Below are positions 1 to 5,761 of a DNA stretch of 6,942 nt, in pieces. The translations under genes and the position numbers were made by a program. Where the stretch lies: positions 1 to 6,942 of the forward strand of contig JADHWR010000060.1 in the NCBI GenBank assembly GCA_016783355.1, given 5' to 3'. The notes below the pieces were generated by a model. The model had not been told where the DNA came from and searched no databases. It saw only the letters and a program-made list of their open reading frames with translations. This stretch comes from Candidatus Omnitrophota bacterium (GTDB lineage: Bacteria; Omnitrophota; Gorgyraeia; Gygaellales; JAHJCI01). Every line of letters starts with the position of its first letter. Position 1 is the first letter of the stretch.

Positions 1-142
1 ATATAAGGTAAGTTGGGCATAAAGGCTCGCAAAATAAGAGAGGTTAGATAAAGGGACTAAACGGCTGGAAGAACACCACAACTAAAGGTCTTTAACAGAT
101 TGAAATAAAACTATTGACAACTTCATTAAGAGAGGAGAAATA

Positions 143-967
143 ATGAGAAAGAAATTAGTGGTTATCACCGGAATAATAATTATTGTGATTTTTGGAGTTA
201 TGTTAATTTTCCATACAGCAGGTAAAAATCTATTTTTAAGTAAGCAAGAATCCGAAGAGATAGCCGTTGGTTGGTCAGAGATTTTAAATCAAGCAGCCGA
301 GCAAGAAGTAAAGGGCGATCCCCTAAGGGCAAAATCCTTATATGAGAAATTGGTGAATGATTTTGCCAATTCTCCCCAAGTTGGAGATTGGCAGAAAAAG
401 ATTTGGGATTTAAATATTAAGTTATTATTTTCACCCACGATTACCGAGGGGAGTATTCTTTATGAGATAGAACCAGGGGACAGCCTATCCAAGATTGCTA
501 AAAAATTTAATACGACAATAGGGTTGCTCAAGAGGAGCAATGGACTTTTAAGCGAAAAGATTATCTCGGGAAGAAAATTAAAGGCTTGGACAAAACCTTT
601 TAATATCGTGGTGGACAAATCGCAAAATATCCTTATCTTAAAGTCTAATGATGAAGTAATCAAAACCTACATTGTTTCTACTGGGATCAATAATTCTACG
701 CCAATAGGAAACTTTAAGATTGTAAAAAAATTGGTTGATCCTCCTTGGCATACAAGTGGAACGGTAATTCCTCCCGAGAGTCCTGATAATATCCTTGGTT
801 CTCGCTGGATGGGTTTTGATCTGGAAGGTTATGGCATACATGGAACAATCAATAATGAGACCCTTGGTCAGCAAATAACCCAGGGTTGTATTCGTATGTC
901 TAATTCTGATGTTGAGGAGCTATTTACTATTGTACCCAGAAATACAGCGGTGGTCATTGTCGATTAG
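143..967 (+). CDS. Membrane-anchored LysM / L,D-transpeptidase (YkuD) protein
   Basis: A predicted peptidoglycan L,D-transpeptidase of 274 residues, which would form or anchor cross-links through meso-diaminopimelate in the periplasm. Residues 5-23 form one hydrophobic segment after MRKK, a membrane anchor or uncleaved signal. Residues 42-95 are helical and TPR-like (ADP/RAKSLYEKL style). Residues 105-149 are a LysM domain (YEIEPGDSLSKIAKKFN) that binds glycan. Residues 152-273 are the YkuD catalytic domain, with the signature HGT (His233) and QGCIRMSNSDVEEL (nucleophile Cys249). The usual S-x-G-C is T-Q-G-C here, a mild variant. The start is supported by GAGGAG at 132-137, 5 nt before ATG, and by an in-frame stop at 101-103. 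It is the first gene of the + strand string; accA starts 3 nt after its stop. Family assignment is firm; the exact substrate is inferred. Confidence 0.93.
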   Translation: MRKKLVVITGIIIIVIFGVMLIFHTAGKNLFLSKQESEEIAVGWSEILNQAAEQEVKGDPLRAKSLYEKLVNDFANSPQVGDWQKKIWDLNIKLLFSPTITEGSILYEIEPGDSLSKIAKKFNTTIGLLKRSNGLLSEKIISGRKLKAWTKPFNIVVDKSQNILILKSNDEVIKTYIVSTGINNSTPIGNFKIVKKLVDPPWHTSGTVIPPESPDNILGSRWMGFDLEGYGIHGTINNETLGQQITQGCIRMSNSDVEELFTIVPRNTAVVIVD

Positions 968-970
968 AAT

Positions 971-1924
971 ATGAATGGCTTGGATTTCGAAAAACCTATA
1001 TTAGAACTGGAGAATAAAATCCAGGAGCTAAAGAACTTTACCTCTCAGAAGAAGATTAATTTATCTCCAGAGATAAAGCGCCTAGAAGATAAATTATCCC
1101 GCCTTAGGGCAGAAATTTATACTAATCTTACTGCTTGGCAGAGGGTACAAATTGCCCGTCACCCTGCTCGGCCTTATACTCTGGATTATATTCAGATGTT
1201 TTTGAGTGATTTTATTGAGCTGCATGGCGATCGTAATTTTGCTGATGACAAGGCAATTGTGGCAGGTTTTGTTCGTTTAGACCAGCAAAGGTTTATGGTT
1301 ATTGGTCATCAAAAGGGAAGAGACACTAAGAAGAACCTTATGCGCAATTTTGGTTGTGCGCATCCTGAAGGTTACCGCAAGGCGTTGAGGTTGATGAACT
1401 TAGCTGAGAAATTTGATTTGCCTATTGTTGTCTTCATTGATACACCCGGTGCTTATCCGGGCATCGGTGCTGAGGAGCGTGGCCAGGCCCAAAGCATCGC
1501 TTTAAATTTAAGAGAAATGGCCAGTATTGCAGTTCCCATTCTGGCGATTGTAATTGGTGAAGGAGGCAGTGGTGGTGCTTTAGGGATTGGCGTGGCCGAC
1601 CGAATCTGTGTTTTAGAGAATGCCTACTATTCGGTTATTTCTCCGGAAGGGTGTGCGGCTATTCTCTGGAAGAGTGGTAGTAAAGCACCTGAAGCAGCCG
1701 AGGCATTGAAACTGACTGCTAATGATTTACTAAAATCAGGGATTATTGATGAGGTTATCCCTGAACCATTAGGCGGGGCTCACCGCGATCCAGAAAAGAT
1801 GAGCACAACCTTAAAGATCGCTATCCAGAGGTATCTCGGGGAATTACTTGCACTATCTAAGCCAGATTTATTAAAGGCCCGCTATAAGAAATTCCGCAAT
1901 ATCGGCAAATTTATGGATGAATGA
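971..1924 (+). CDS. accA: Acetyl-CoA carboxylase carboxyltransferase subunit alpha
   Basis: AccA pairs with AccD in the cytoplasmic carboxyltransferase that moves the carboxyl group from biotinyl-AccB to acetyl-CoA, giving malonyl-CoA, the first committed step of fatty-acid synthesis. The 317 residues match the usual length (about 320). The N-terminal helical part (1-55) is followed by the family signatures: ARHPARPYTLDYI near 62-74, LHGDRNFADD near 84, GHQKGRDTKKN, FIDTPGAYPGIGAEERGQ and the glycine-rich GEGGSGGALGIGVADR, with Gly198-Gly202 forming an oxyanion-hole segment. SPEGCAAILWK and LGGAHRDP follow in the normal order. AccD is not in this window. ATG lies 3 nt after the transpeptidase stop with no good Shine-Dalgarno, suggesting translational coupling. 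The stop TGA overlaps the next ATG as ATGA. Confidence 0.97.
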   Translation: MNGLDFEKPILELENKIQELKNFTSQKKINLSPEIKRLEDKLSRLRAEIYTNLTAWQRVQIARHPARPYTLDYIQMFLSDFIELHGDRNFADDKAIVAGFVRLDQQRFMVIGHQKGRDTKKNLMRNFGCAHPEGYRKALRLMNLAEKFDLPIVVFIDTPGAYPGIGAEERGQAQSIALNLREMASIAVPILAIVIGEGGSGGALGIGVADRICVLENAYYSVISPEGCAAILWKSGSKAPEAAEALKLTANDLLKSGIIDEVIPEPLGGAHRDPEKMSTTLKIAIQRYLGELLALSKPDLLKARYKKFRNIGKFMDE

Positions 1925-2439
1925 TTGAACAAGAGTTGTTATTTTTAGGGTTGCTCAAGGAAGGCGCAAAACACGGCTACGAAATAAAGAGAAAAATTAA
2001 GGAGATTCTTTCTCTATTTGCGGGCCTGGAGATAAAATCTATTTATTATCCTCTCAGGGTTCTGGAGAAAAAGGGCCTAGTGACAAAAAGGGTTGCAAAG
2101 CAACCCAATCGACCTCAACGTCTGATTTACAGCTTAACTGAACAAGGCGAAGCGCGGTTTAATAGCCTTCTATTAAGAAGTTTTTTAGACTTTAAGCGCC
2201 CCCAATTTAGTCTGGATATCAGCCTTTATTTCCTGCGCTATGTGAAACCCAAACTGATTAAACGGCGCATTCAGGCAAGGATTCGTCTTCTTGAACGGAT
2301 ATCGCGCGGGATTAATCAGATGATCCGCTCTTTAAAACTTAAGAAATCCCCATCTTTTTTATGGCTAATTCTTGAGCACAATTTAGAGATGCTTAATACG
2401 GAGGTACGCTTTTTAGGGCGCCTCCTTAAATATAGCTAA
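1921..2439 (+). CDS. PadR-family transcriptional regulator
   Basis: A 172-residue DNA-binding regulator. Residues 5-80 form the PadR winged helix: LLFLGLLKEGAKHGYEIKRKI, then SIYYPLRVLEKKGLV as the recognition region, then the wing RPQRLIYSLTEQGEARF. Residues 95-172 are helical and basic (RIQARIRLLERISRGINQMIRSLKL, LILEHNLEMLNTEVRFLGRLL), as in the C-terminal dimerisation helices of PadR proteins with a Vir_act_alpha_C-like tail. The start codon shares the ATGA overlap with the accA stop, so it is probably made by coupled translation. PadR proteins usually repress a nearby gene in response to a small molecule. The target and ligand cannot be read here; autoregulation of this operon is only a guess. 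No operator-like inverted repeat is obvious upstream of position 143. Confidence 0.9.
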   Translation: MIEQELLFLGLLKEGAKHGYEIKRKIKEILSLFAGLEIKSIYYPLRVLEKKGLVTKRVAKQPNRPQRLIYSLTEQGEARFNSLLLRSFLDFKRPQFSLDISLYFLRYVKPKLIKRRIQARIRLLERISRGINQMIRSLKLKKSPSFLWLILEHNLEMLNTEVRFLGRLLKYS

Positions 2440-2444
2440 ATTTT

Positions 2445-3155
2445 ATGCTTAGCCAGCCTTTCTCTCTGCAGCGTAGTCCCGCTACCAATAAAAAAAATAA
2501 TTTAATCCGTTTATTGCTTTTGTGGACGCTTGCATTTTTGTTTTTTATTTCTTTAAGTTGCACGAGATACGAGGTTAAGAATATTCATTCTCGCGGCAAG
2601 GAGATTATTTGTTTTGGCGATAGCATCACTGCCGGCGCAGGCGTTTCAGAGAAAGAAAATTATCCCTACTTTCTTTCGGAGCTGCTCGACTATTCTGTAA
2701 TTAATGCTGGACGGGATGGAGAAACTTCATCCGATGGCTTAAGGCGTCTAGATAAAGATGTATTAAGTTACCAACCCCGCTTAGTAATTATTGAATTTGG
2801 AGGAAATGATTTTTTAAGAAAACTACCATTAACCCAGACAATTAACAATATACGCATAATGACTGAGCGGATTCAGGCGGGAGGGGCAATGGTGGCAATT
2901 GCTGATGTGAGCAGTAGCATTGCTATGAAAACTTACCGGGATAGTTATAAAAAATTGGCATACCAGACTCAGGCAATTTTTATTCCCAGCCTGCTTCAGG
3001 AAATAATTACCAATCCTTCTCTTAAAAGCGATTATATCCATCCCAATGCTAAAGGTAATCAACTTATTGCTAAAGGTATTTATCAAGCGATTAGGCCTTT
3101 TCTTAAACAAAACAACTTAAGACAGCATGCAGGCAATCCTGGATTTAACGATTAA
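2445..3155 (+). CDS. GDSL/SGNH-family esterase, probable lipoprotein (TesA-like)
   Basis: A 236-residue SGNH hydrolase acting on an ester, thioester or acyl group outside the cytoplasm. After a basic N-terminus, residues 20-38 are strongly hydrophobic and end in ISLSC, so Cys39 could be the lipidated cysteine. The lipobox is imperfect (Ser at -3, Leu at -2), so plain membrane anchoring is the alternative. Catalytic blocks are all present: ICFGDSITAG with nucleophile Ser60 (block I), INAGRDGETS (block II Gly), FGGND with Asn121 (block III), and DYIHPNAKG with Asp196 and His199 (block V). The sequence resembles TesA-like arylesterase/lysophospholipase proteins. The start is 5 nt after the padR stop, without a clear Shine-Dalgarno. 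The last 29 nt overlap rlmN, so the tail after IRPFL is a non-family extension. The substrate is unknown. Confidence 0.88.
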   Translation: MLSQPFSLQRSPATNKKNNLIRLLLLWTLAFLFFISLSCTRYEVKNIHSRGKEIICFGDSITAGAGVSEKENYPYFLSELLDYSVINAGRDGETSSDGLRRLDKDVLSYQPRLVIIEFGGNDFLRKLPLTQTINNIRIMTERIQAGGAMVAIADVSSSIAMKTYRDSYKKLAYQTQAIFIPSLLQEIITNPSLKSDYIHPNAKGNQLIAKGIYQAIRPFLKQNNLRQHAGNPGFND

Positions 3156-4245
3156 AGATTTAGAATATTATCTAAAAAGTAAGGGCTTCCCCAATTTTAC
3201 TGCTCGCCAGATATTTTCCTGGATTTATAAAAAGGCAATATTTGATTTTGAGCGGATGAGTGATTTATCCAAAAGCTTGCGCAATTTCCTAAAACAGAAT
3301 TTTTATATTTTAGGTCTGGCCTTAATCCAAAAGCAGATTTCTTCTGATGGAACGCAGAAGTTCTTTTTTTCCCTTTCTAACCAACAGGTAATCGAGTCAG
3401 TATTTATCCCTACCCCCAGGCGCCTGACTGTTTGTATTTCAACTCAAGTGGGCTGTAAATTTGCTTGTCGATTTTGTGCCAGTGGTGCACAAGGTTGGCA
3501 GCGAAATTTAACCAGCGCGGAAATTATTGAACAAATAATTTATCCCGCACCTTTCTTTGGGACGAAGTTCTTCGAAAATGCAGAAAGGTGCGGGATTTAT
3601 TTAAAGACTGCATCGGCCAGAGTAGTTAATAATCTTGTATTTATGGGCGTAGGAGAGCCGCTAGATAATTATGACCATGTTTTAAAGGCTGTGCGCATTT
3701 TAAATTCACCAGATTCAGTTAATATTGGCGCAAGGAAAATGACTATATCGACCTGTGGTTTAATCGCTGGTATTCAAAGATTAGCCGGGGAAAATCTGCA
3801 GGTTGAGCTTTCCGTATCCTTGCACGCTGGGGACAACCAAACGCGCACATATCTTATGCCGATTAACAAAAAATTTCCTTTAGAAAAACTATTGCCCGCT
3901 TGCCGCAACTATTATAAAAAAACAAAACGGCAAATTACCTTTGAATATGTTTTAATCCAAGGCATAAACTCTGACTTAAGGCAGGCAAGGAAGTTAACCA
4001 AGCTCCTCGCTGGCTTGGATGCTAAGGTTAATCTTATTCCTGTTAATCCATTTAGAAATGAGTTTTCCAGACCCAATAAATTAGAGATACTCTTATTTCG
4101 TGATATTCTCCTCAAGGCAGGAATTCCCGCAACAATCAGACGACCGCGAGGAGTAGATATCCATGCTGCCTGTGGGCAGCTAAGGTTAAGGTCAAATGAA
4201 GACTACAAAAGAGATTTTGAAGGAGATTTATCAGCGGCTATATAA
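3127..4245 (+). CDS. rlmN: 23S rRNA/tRNA adenine-C2 methyltransferase, with palindrome-encoded insertion
   Basis: A radical-SAM enzyme that methylates C2 of A2503 in 23S rRNA (and A37 of some tRNAs), tuning the peptidyl-transferase centre. The N-terminal domain has the usual opening (LDLTIKDLEYYLKSKG, ARQIFSWIYKKAIFDFERMSDL). Cys110, Cys114 and Cys117 form CxxxCxxC for the 4Fe-4S cluster. Cys103 and Cys349 (HAACGQL) match the two catalytic cysteines. GVGEPLDNYD, STCGL, VSLHA and INLIPVNPF-like motifs follow in order. Residues 140-158 (PAPFFGTKFFENAERCGIY) are extra compared with relatives and come from an inverted-repeat element. Without them the protein would read EQIIY-LKTASARVVNNLVFMG, a normal family spacing. 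The start overlaps the esterase gene by 29 nt and is fixed by LDLT near the N-terminus. The end overlaps the next gene by 50 nt. All key residues survive, so activity is likely. Confidence 0.96.
   Translation: MQAILDLTIKDLEYYLKSKGFPNFTARQIFSWIYKKAIFDFERMSDLSKSLRNFLKQNFYILGLALIQKQISSDGTQKFFFSLSNQQVIESVFIPTPRRLTVCISTQVGCKFACRFCASGAQGWQRNLTSAEIIEQIIYPAPFFGTKFFENAERCGIYLKTASARVVNNLVFMGVGEPLDNYDHVLKAVRILNSPDSVNIGARKMTISTCGLIAGIQRLAGENLQVELSVSLHAGDNQTRTYLMPINKKFPLEKLLPACRNYYKKTKRQITFEYVLIQGINSDLRQARKLTKLLAGLDAKVNLIPVNPFRNEFSRPNKLEILLFRDILLKAGIPATIRRPRGVDIHAACGQLRLRSNEDYKRDFEGDLSAAI
3542..3596. repeat. Palindromic element inserted in frame in rlmN
   Basis: The arms ATCCCGCACCTTTCT (3542-3556) and AGAAAGGTGCGGGAT (3582-3596) are perfect 15-bp inverted repeats around a 25-nt loop. 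The loop has a smaller symmetric core (CGAAGTTCTTCG, 3563-3574). A direct repeat TTTAT lies at 3539-3543 and 3596-3600, a possible target-site duplication. The core plus one copy of that repeat (3544-3600) is exactly 57 nt, or 19 codons. The core 3544-3595 contains no TAA, TAG, TGA, TTA, CTA or TCA, so it is open in all six frames. I read it as a small non-autonomous mobile palindrome that can enter coding sequence. No second copy occurs in this window, so mobility is inferred. Confidence 0.75.
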
Positions 4246-5122
4246 ATGCTTTGGCCCACAGCACTGGTGGCCGGCTCAGACTTCCTTTGAGGTAATTATT
4301 GGTGCAATTCTTACTCAAAATACTGCCTGGACAAATGTAGAGAAAGCAATCGATAATCTTAAAAAGAAAAATCTCCTAAATCCCCACGCACTAAAAAAAG
4401 TTTCTCTAAAGAGGCTGGCAGGATTGATCAGATCCGCGGGTTACTATAATCAGAAAGCAAAAAAGATTAAAAACTTTATTCAATTTTTATTTGATAATTA
4501 TCAGGGAAGTCCAAGGAGGATGTTTTTAAAAGATTTCTTAATCTTACGTAGCCAGCTCTTGGAGATCAACGGCGTTGGTTTAGAGACGGCCGATTCTATT
4601 CTATTGTATGCTGGCAACAAACCGATATTTGTTGTCGATGCTTATACGCGGCGAATATTAAGTCGGCATAATTTAATAAAGTCCGATACTTCTTATACAG
4701 AGATCCAGAATTTTTTTATGAATAATTTAAAAAACGAGGTTAAATTATTTAATCAGTATCATGCTTTAATTGTTCGTCTAGGGAAGGAGATTTGTAAATC
4801 TAATCCAAATTGTCGCGCCTGTCCATTAAGAGGGATAGGCAAAGAGATTAAATATTTTTGTGATTCTTGTTCAAAGCAATTACCCCGTCATCAAGATAGA
4901 TATATTGTAGAGATTAAACTCTATGCCGCGCCAGAAGTTGAGATTACCGAGGAGGATTTCAAGACAGATATCCGAAAACAGATACAGCAGTTAATTGAAG
5001 AAGCCAAGGATATAGATAAGAAGAAATTAGAGGAGGAGGTTTATGTTTGCTATAAATTCAATCTTTGTAAGCGGTGTCGTGATACCTACAATAAAAGGTT
5101 AAAGGATAAGGAATTTGTTTAG
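4196..5122 (+). CDS. Endonuclease III-related (HhH-GPD) DNA glycosylase fused to a CxxC/CxxC C-terminal domain
   Basis: Residues 1-212 are a helix-hairpin-helix GPD glycosylase of the endonuclease III-related type like Helicobacter MagIII (COG2231 from memory): GPQHWWPAQTSFEVIIGAILTQNTAWTNVEKAI at the start, HhH INGVGLETADS at 124-134, and catalytic Asp148 in VVDAYTRRIL. The position of the endonuclease III catalytic lysine is Glu130, so a monofunctional base-excision glycosylase (possibly for alkylated purines) fits better than an AP lyase. Cys200, Cys206 and Cys209 resemble three iron-sulfur ligands. A separate domain follows (about 218-308), with CDSC (222/225) and CKRC (291/294) bracketing RYIVEIKLYAAPEVEITEED and an acidic helix. 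This is a likely zinc ribbon, which I recall as a stand-alone small protein in related bacteria. The start overlaps rlmN by 50 nt; AAGG at 4188-4191 may serve as Shine-Dalgarno. It ends the operon, with no hairpin terminator after it. Confidence 0.85.
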   Translation: MKTTKEILKEIYQRLYKCFGPQHWWPAQTSFEVIIGAILTQNTAWTNVEKAIDNLKKKNLLNPHALKKVSLKRLAGLIRSAGYYNQKAKKIKNFIQFLFDNYQGSPRRMFLKDFLILRSQLLEINGVGLETADSILLYAGNKPIFVVDAYTRRILSRHNLIKSDTSYTEIQNFFMNNLKNEVKLFNQYHALIVRLGKEICKSNPNCRACPLRGIGKEIKYFCDSCSKQLPRHQDRYIVEIKLYAAPEVEITEEDFKTDIRKQIQQLIEEAKDIDKKKLEEEVYVCYKFNLCKRCRDTYNKRLKDKEFV

Positions 5123-5140
5123 GATGGATTTCGCGATTGT

Positions 5141-5198
5141 TAATTAATTTATAAATTTTTTAAAAATTACTTGAATAAATAATTTTTTTTAGTATACT
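5141..5198 (+). promoter_or_regulatory. Strong sigma70-type promoter with AT-rich UP-like tract
   Basis: TTGAAT at 5171-5176 and TATACT at 5193-5198 are separated by 16 nt. Both are close to the consensus -35 and -10. The stretch 5141-5169 is almost pure A/T with A- and T-runs, as in an UP element. It precedes the 18-codon gene, with a 5' leader of about 35 nt expected. It is also the first clear promoter in the window, separating this unit from the upstream operon. Confidence 0.72.
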
Positions 5199-5224
5199 AT
5201 ATAAAATAGTTTAATTAAAGAAGA

Positions 5225-5233
5225 AAGGGGGTG
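5225..5233 (+). promoter_or_regulatory. Near-perfect Shine-Dalgarno for the Lys-rich microprotein
   Basis: AAGGGGGTG differs by one base from the full anti-Shine-Dalgarno complement AAGGAGGTG and lies 7 nt before ATG at 5241. It is the longest ribosome-binding match in the window and the main argument that the 18-codon frame is translated. Confidence 0.75.
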
Positions 5234-5240
5234 GAGCGTA

Positions 5241-5297
5241 ATGGCAACAAAGAAGAAGGCGAAGAAAAAGACAACCGCCAAGAAGAAAAAGAAATAA
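5241..5297 (+). CDS. 18-residue Lys/Ala/Thr-only microprotein
   Basis: The frame encodes MATKKKAKKKTTAKKKKK: 12 lysines in 18 residues, the rest only Ala, Thr and Met. It has its own promoter (5171-5198), an extended Shine-Dalgarno and a terminator at 5358-5390, so it sits in a complete unit of about 190 nt. The composition resembles the lysine-rich tails of bacterial H1-like or HU-fused proteins, so binding to DNA, RNA or another polyanion is a reasonable inference; no function is known to me. Lysine is coded by both AAG and AAA, so this is not simple poly-A slippage. The alternative is a leader peptide or a small RNA with an incidental frame. The signals favour real translation. Confidence 0.65.
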   Translation: MATKKKAKKKTTAKKKKK

Positions 5298-5303
5298 TCA
5301 GGC

Positions 5304-5325
5304 GGCAGTTTAGTTATTAAACGCC
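5304..5325 (+). other. Stem-loop in the 3' region of the microprotein transcript
   Basis: GGC, a bulged A and GTTTA (5304-5312) can pair with TAAAC and GCC (5318-5325) around the loop GTTAT. It lies 7 nt after the stop codon and before the terminator. There is no T-run after it, so it is not a terminator. It could stabilise the mRNA or be part of a small RNA. Confidence 0.4.
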
Positions 5326-5357
5326 CAATATATATTCTTTCTGTGATGCTTTAGTAG

Positions 5358-5390
5358 AAAGGCTCAGCCGAAAATTAACTGAGCCTTTTT
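5358..5390 (+). terminator. Rho-independent terminator
   Basis: AAAGGCTCAG (5358-5367) pairs perfectly with CTGAGCCTTT (5379-5388), giving a 10-bp stem with an 11-nt loop, followed by T-rich sequence continuing to 5396. It ends the microprotein transcript. Confidence 0.85.
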
Positions 5391-5410
5391 GCTTTTACCC
5401 TACCCCCGCT

Positions 5411-5472
5411 AGAGAGAGTCCCTTGACTTGCTTCACTCGCTCAGAATGGTGAGCAACGTCGACCCATTCTCT
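5411..5472. repeat. Degenerate dispersed-repeat-like sequence
   Basis: Read on the minus strand, this segment contains CATTCTGAGCGAGTGAAGC followed by AAGTCAAGG and GACTCTCTC. This closely resembles the CATTCTGAGCGAAGCGAAG-type intergenic repeats common in many bacterial genomes. AGAATGG (5443-5449) pairs with CCATTCT (5464-5470) as a 7-bp inverted repeat. The match is from memory of the repeat type; copies elsewhere in this genome cannot be seen here. Confidence 0.45.
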
Positions 5473-5736
5473 AATGCAATTTACTTAAGTCTGAGGAAAT
5501 AAACAAGGTATATTACTTAGTAGGTCAGGGTATCTGTATACCTAAGGTAATTGTAAACAGATAGCTTGCAGAAGGTTTTTGTTTAGAGCAGAATAGGCAA
5601 ATGTGAAGCTCCTTGATCTTTCATTGAGGATGGTTTGGGGTACATTGGCTATCAGCAAACATTACTAGGAAGCACAATCGAAGTTGTTTAGGAATTTATA
5701 GAAGTAGGTATCGGCAGGGGTTTTAATACGCGGTTG

Positions 5737-5761
5737 TATAATAAATTTGTAAAATAAGGAG
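5737..5761 (+). promoter_or_regulatory. -10 box and Shine-Dalgarno of the 54-residue gene
   Basis: TATAAT at 5737-5742 is a perfect -10 hexamer, but no good -35 lies 16-18 nt upstream (the region is G-rich), so the promoter may need an activator. AAGGAG at 5756-5761 is 8 nt before ATG at 5770. The 5' leader would be only about 20 nt. Confidence 0.5.

Noticed and set aside
114..119. TTGACA resembling a consensus -35 upstream of the transpeptidase gene
   Set aside because: The matching -10 would fall on the Shine-Dalgarno and start codon (about 136-142), leaving no leader, so it is probably chance.
1..142. Possible tail of an upstream gene or RNA
   Set aside because: All three + frames hit a stop within the first 20 or so bases, and I recognise no RNA motif or hairpin with a T-run.
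3127..4245. Frameshift or assembly error as the cause of the rlmN insertion
   Set aside because: The insertion is an exact multiple of three, the frame and all catalytic motifs continue on both sides, and the arms are perfectly symmetric.
5153..5168. A/T-only inverted repeat after the glycosylase gene as operon terminator
   Set aside because: The pairing has no G/C, has no usable loop, and is better explained as the UP-like tract of the next promoter.
5631..5669. 12-codon + strand frame MVWGTLAISKHY
   Set aside because: There is no good Shine-Dalgarno at proper spacing and no promoter, and the composition is not distinctive.
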